Below, piece after piece: positions 63,940 through 64,000 of a stretch of 64,000 nucleotides of DNA. The position numbers were made by a program, and so were the translations under genes. Within the stretch, counting starts at the first letter, position 1, and each line of letters begins with the position of its first letter. Source of the stretch: Pseudotabrizicola sp. (GTDB lineage: Bacteria > Pseudomonadota > Alphaproteobacteria > Rhodobacterales > Rhodobacteraceae); the NCBI RefSeq assembly GCF_030684215.1, contig NZ_JAUXOV010000013.1:16866-80865 (forward strand), in the 5' to 3' direction. The notes beneath the pieces are model-generated. The model made no database searches and was not told the origin of the DNA. It was given only the letters and a program-made list of their open reading frames with translations.

Positions 63940-64000
63940 ATGTGTGCAAAGAAGACAGGAAGCCTCGAAGACCTTGCCGTCGTCGGTGTCGATATCGGCA
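63940..64000 (+). CDS. IS110-family transposase, N-terminal fragment (cut by right edge)
   Basis: The ATG at 63940 has AAGGAG upstream. The 20 residues visible, MCAKKTGSLEDLAVVGVDIG, end in VGVDIG, the first Asp of the DEDD nuclease-like domain typical of IS110 transposases. Only the start is present, so the call rests on this motif and on the leader sequence context. Confidence 0.6.
   Translation, partial: MCAKKTGSLEDLAVVGVDIG

Noticed and set aside
1..64000. tRNA or rRNA genes
   Set aside because: No cloverleaf-like or rRNA-like stretch was noticed in the intergenic regions. A covariance-model scan was not possible here, so small RNAs could be missed.

Overview
This window looks like a chromosome segment of a Rhodobacterales (Roseobacter/Rhodobacter-type) alphaproteobacterium. 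The evidence is high GC, tightly packed operons with ATGA-type overlaps, clusters typical of that order (coaBC-dut-moeB, rsmI-yraN-gshB, ycjX-DUF697, fadJ/fadA/acyl-CoA dehydrogenase with MerR regulators, TRAP and BmpA transporters, an RpoHII-type sigma factor), and a short intergenic repeat family I associate with this group.

Left part (1 to about 10,280) is accessory DNA of visibly lower GC. It starts with a GIY-YIG protein cut by the left edge and a 617-aa protein that resembles a type I restriction methylase plus specificity half but lacks recognisable methylase catalytic motifs. Next comes a complete Tn7-like transposition module on the + strand: TnsA-like endonuclease, two small unknown ORFs, TnsB-like DD(35)E transposase, TnsC-like ATPase and a long 613-aa TniQ/TnsD-like protein. 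A strong terminator follows tniQ. After it lie two tandem 92-bp repeats carrying six TTTGTCCAT sites, which I read as an array of transposase (TnsB) binding sites at the right end. An inverted 12-base match upstream of tnsA is a candidate for the opposite end. If both readings are right the element is about 7.6 kb with almost no cargo. The exact termini and target duplication were not resolved.

Region 10.6-21.3 kb: a Hint-domain gene, then a minus-strand fatty-acid oxidation locus (fadJ, NTF2-like, fadA, GST, a small protein, acyl-CoA dehydrogenase, MerR regulator behind a LiuR-like operator), a second MerR gene, and a + strand set of two hot-dog thioesterases and a MATE exporter.

Region 21.3-35.5 kb (mostly minus): TIGR02186 protein with a TSUP permease; a nucleoside-uptake operon (BmpA, ATPase, two permeases, purine nucleoside phosphorylase); nfuA-tsaB-rimI; a universal stress protein; an Hsp70-like chaperone; a VOC protein; an unknown membrane protein; trpS. 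Region 35.5-48 kb: a rhomboid-fold protein lacking both catalytic residues, murJ-glnD, an LpoA-like lipoprotein, rsmI-yraN-gshB, comM/yifB, a GST with an added Cys module, and a cobC/cobU pair.

Region 48-64 kb: rpoH2 behind a candidate RpoE-type promoter, chaN, coaBC-dut-moeB, a polar amino-acid ABC binding protein and permease without ATPase, ycjX-DUF697, truA, a D-2-hydroxyacid dehydrogenase, and a TRAP transporter operon ending in an amidase and a 53-aa membrane peptide. The start of an IS110-type transposase gene is cut by the right edge. I saw no rRNA, tRNA or CRISPR array.
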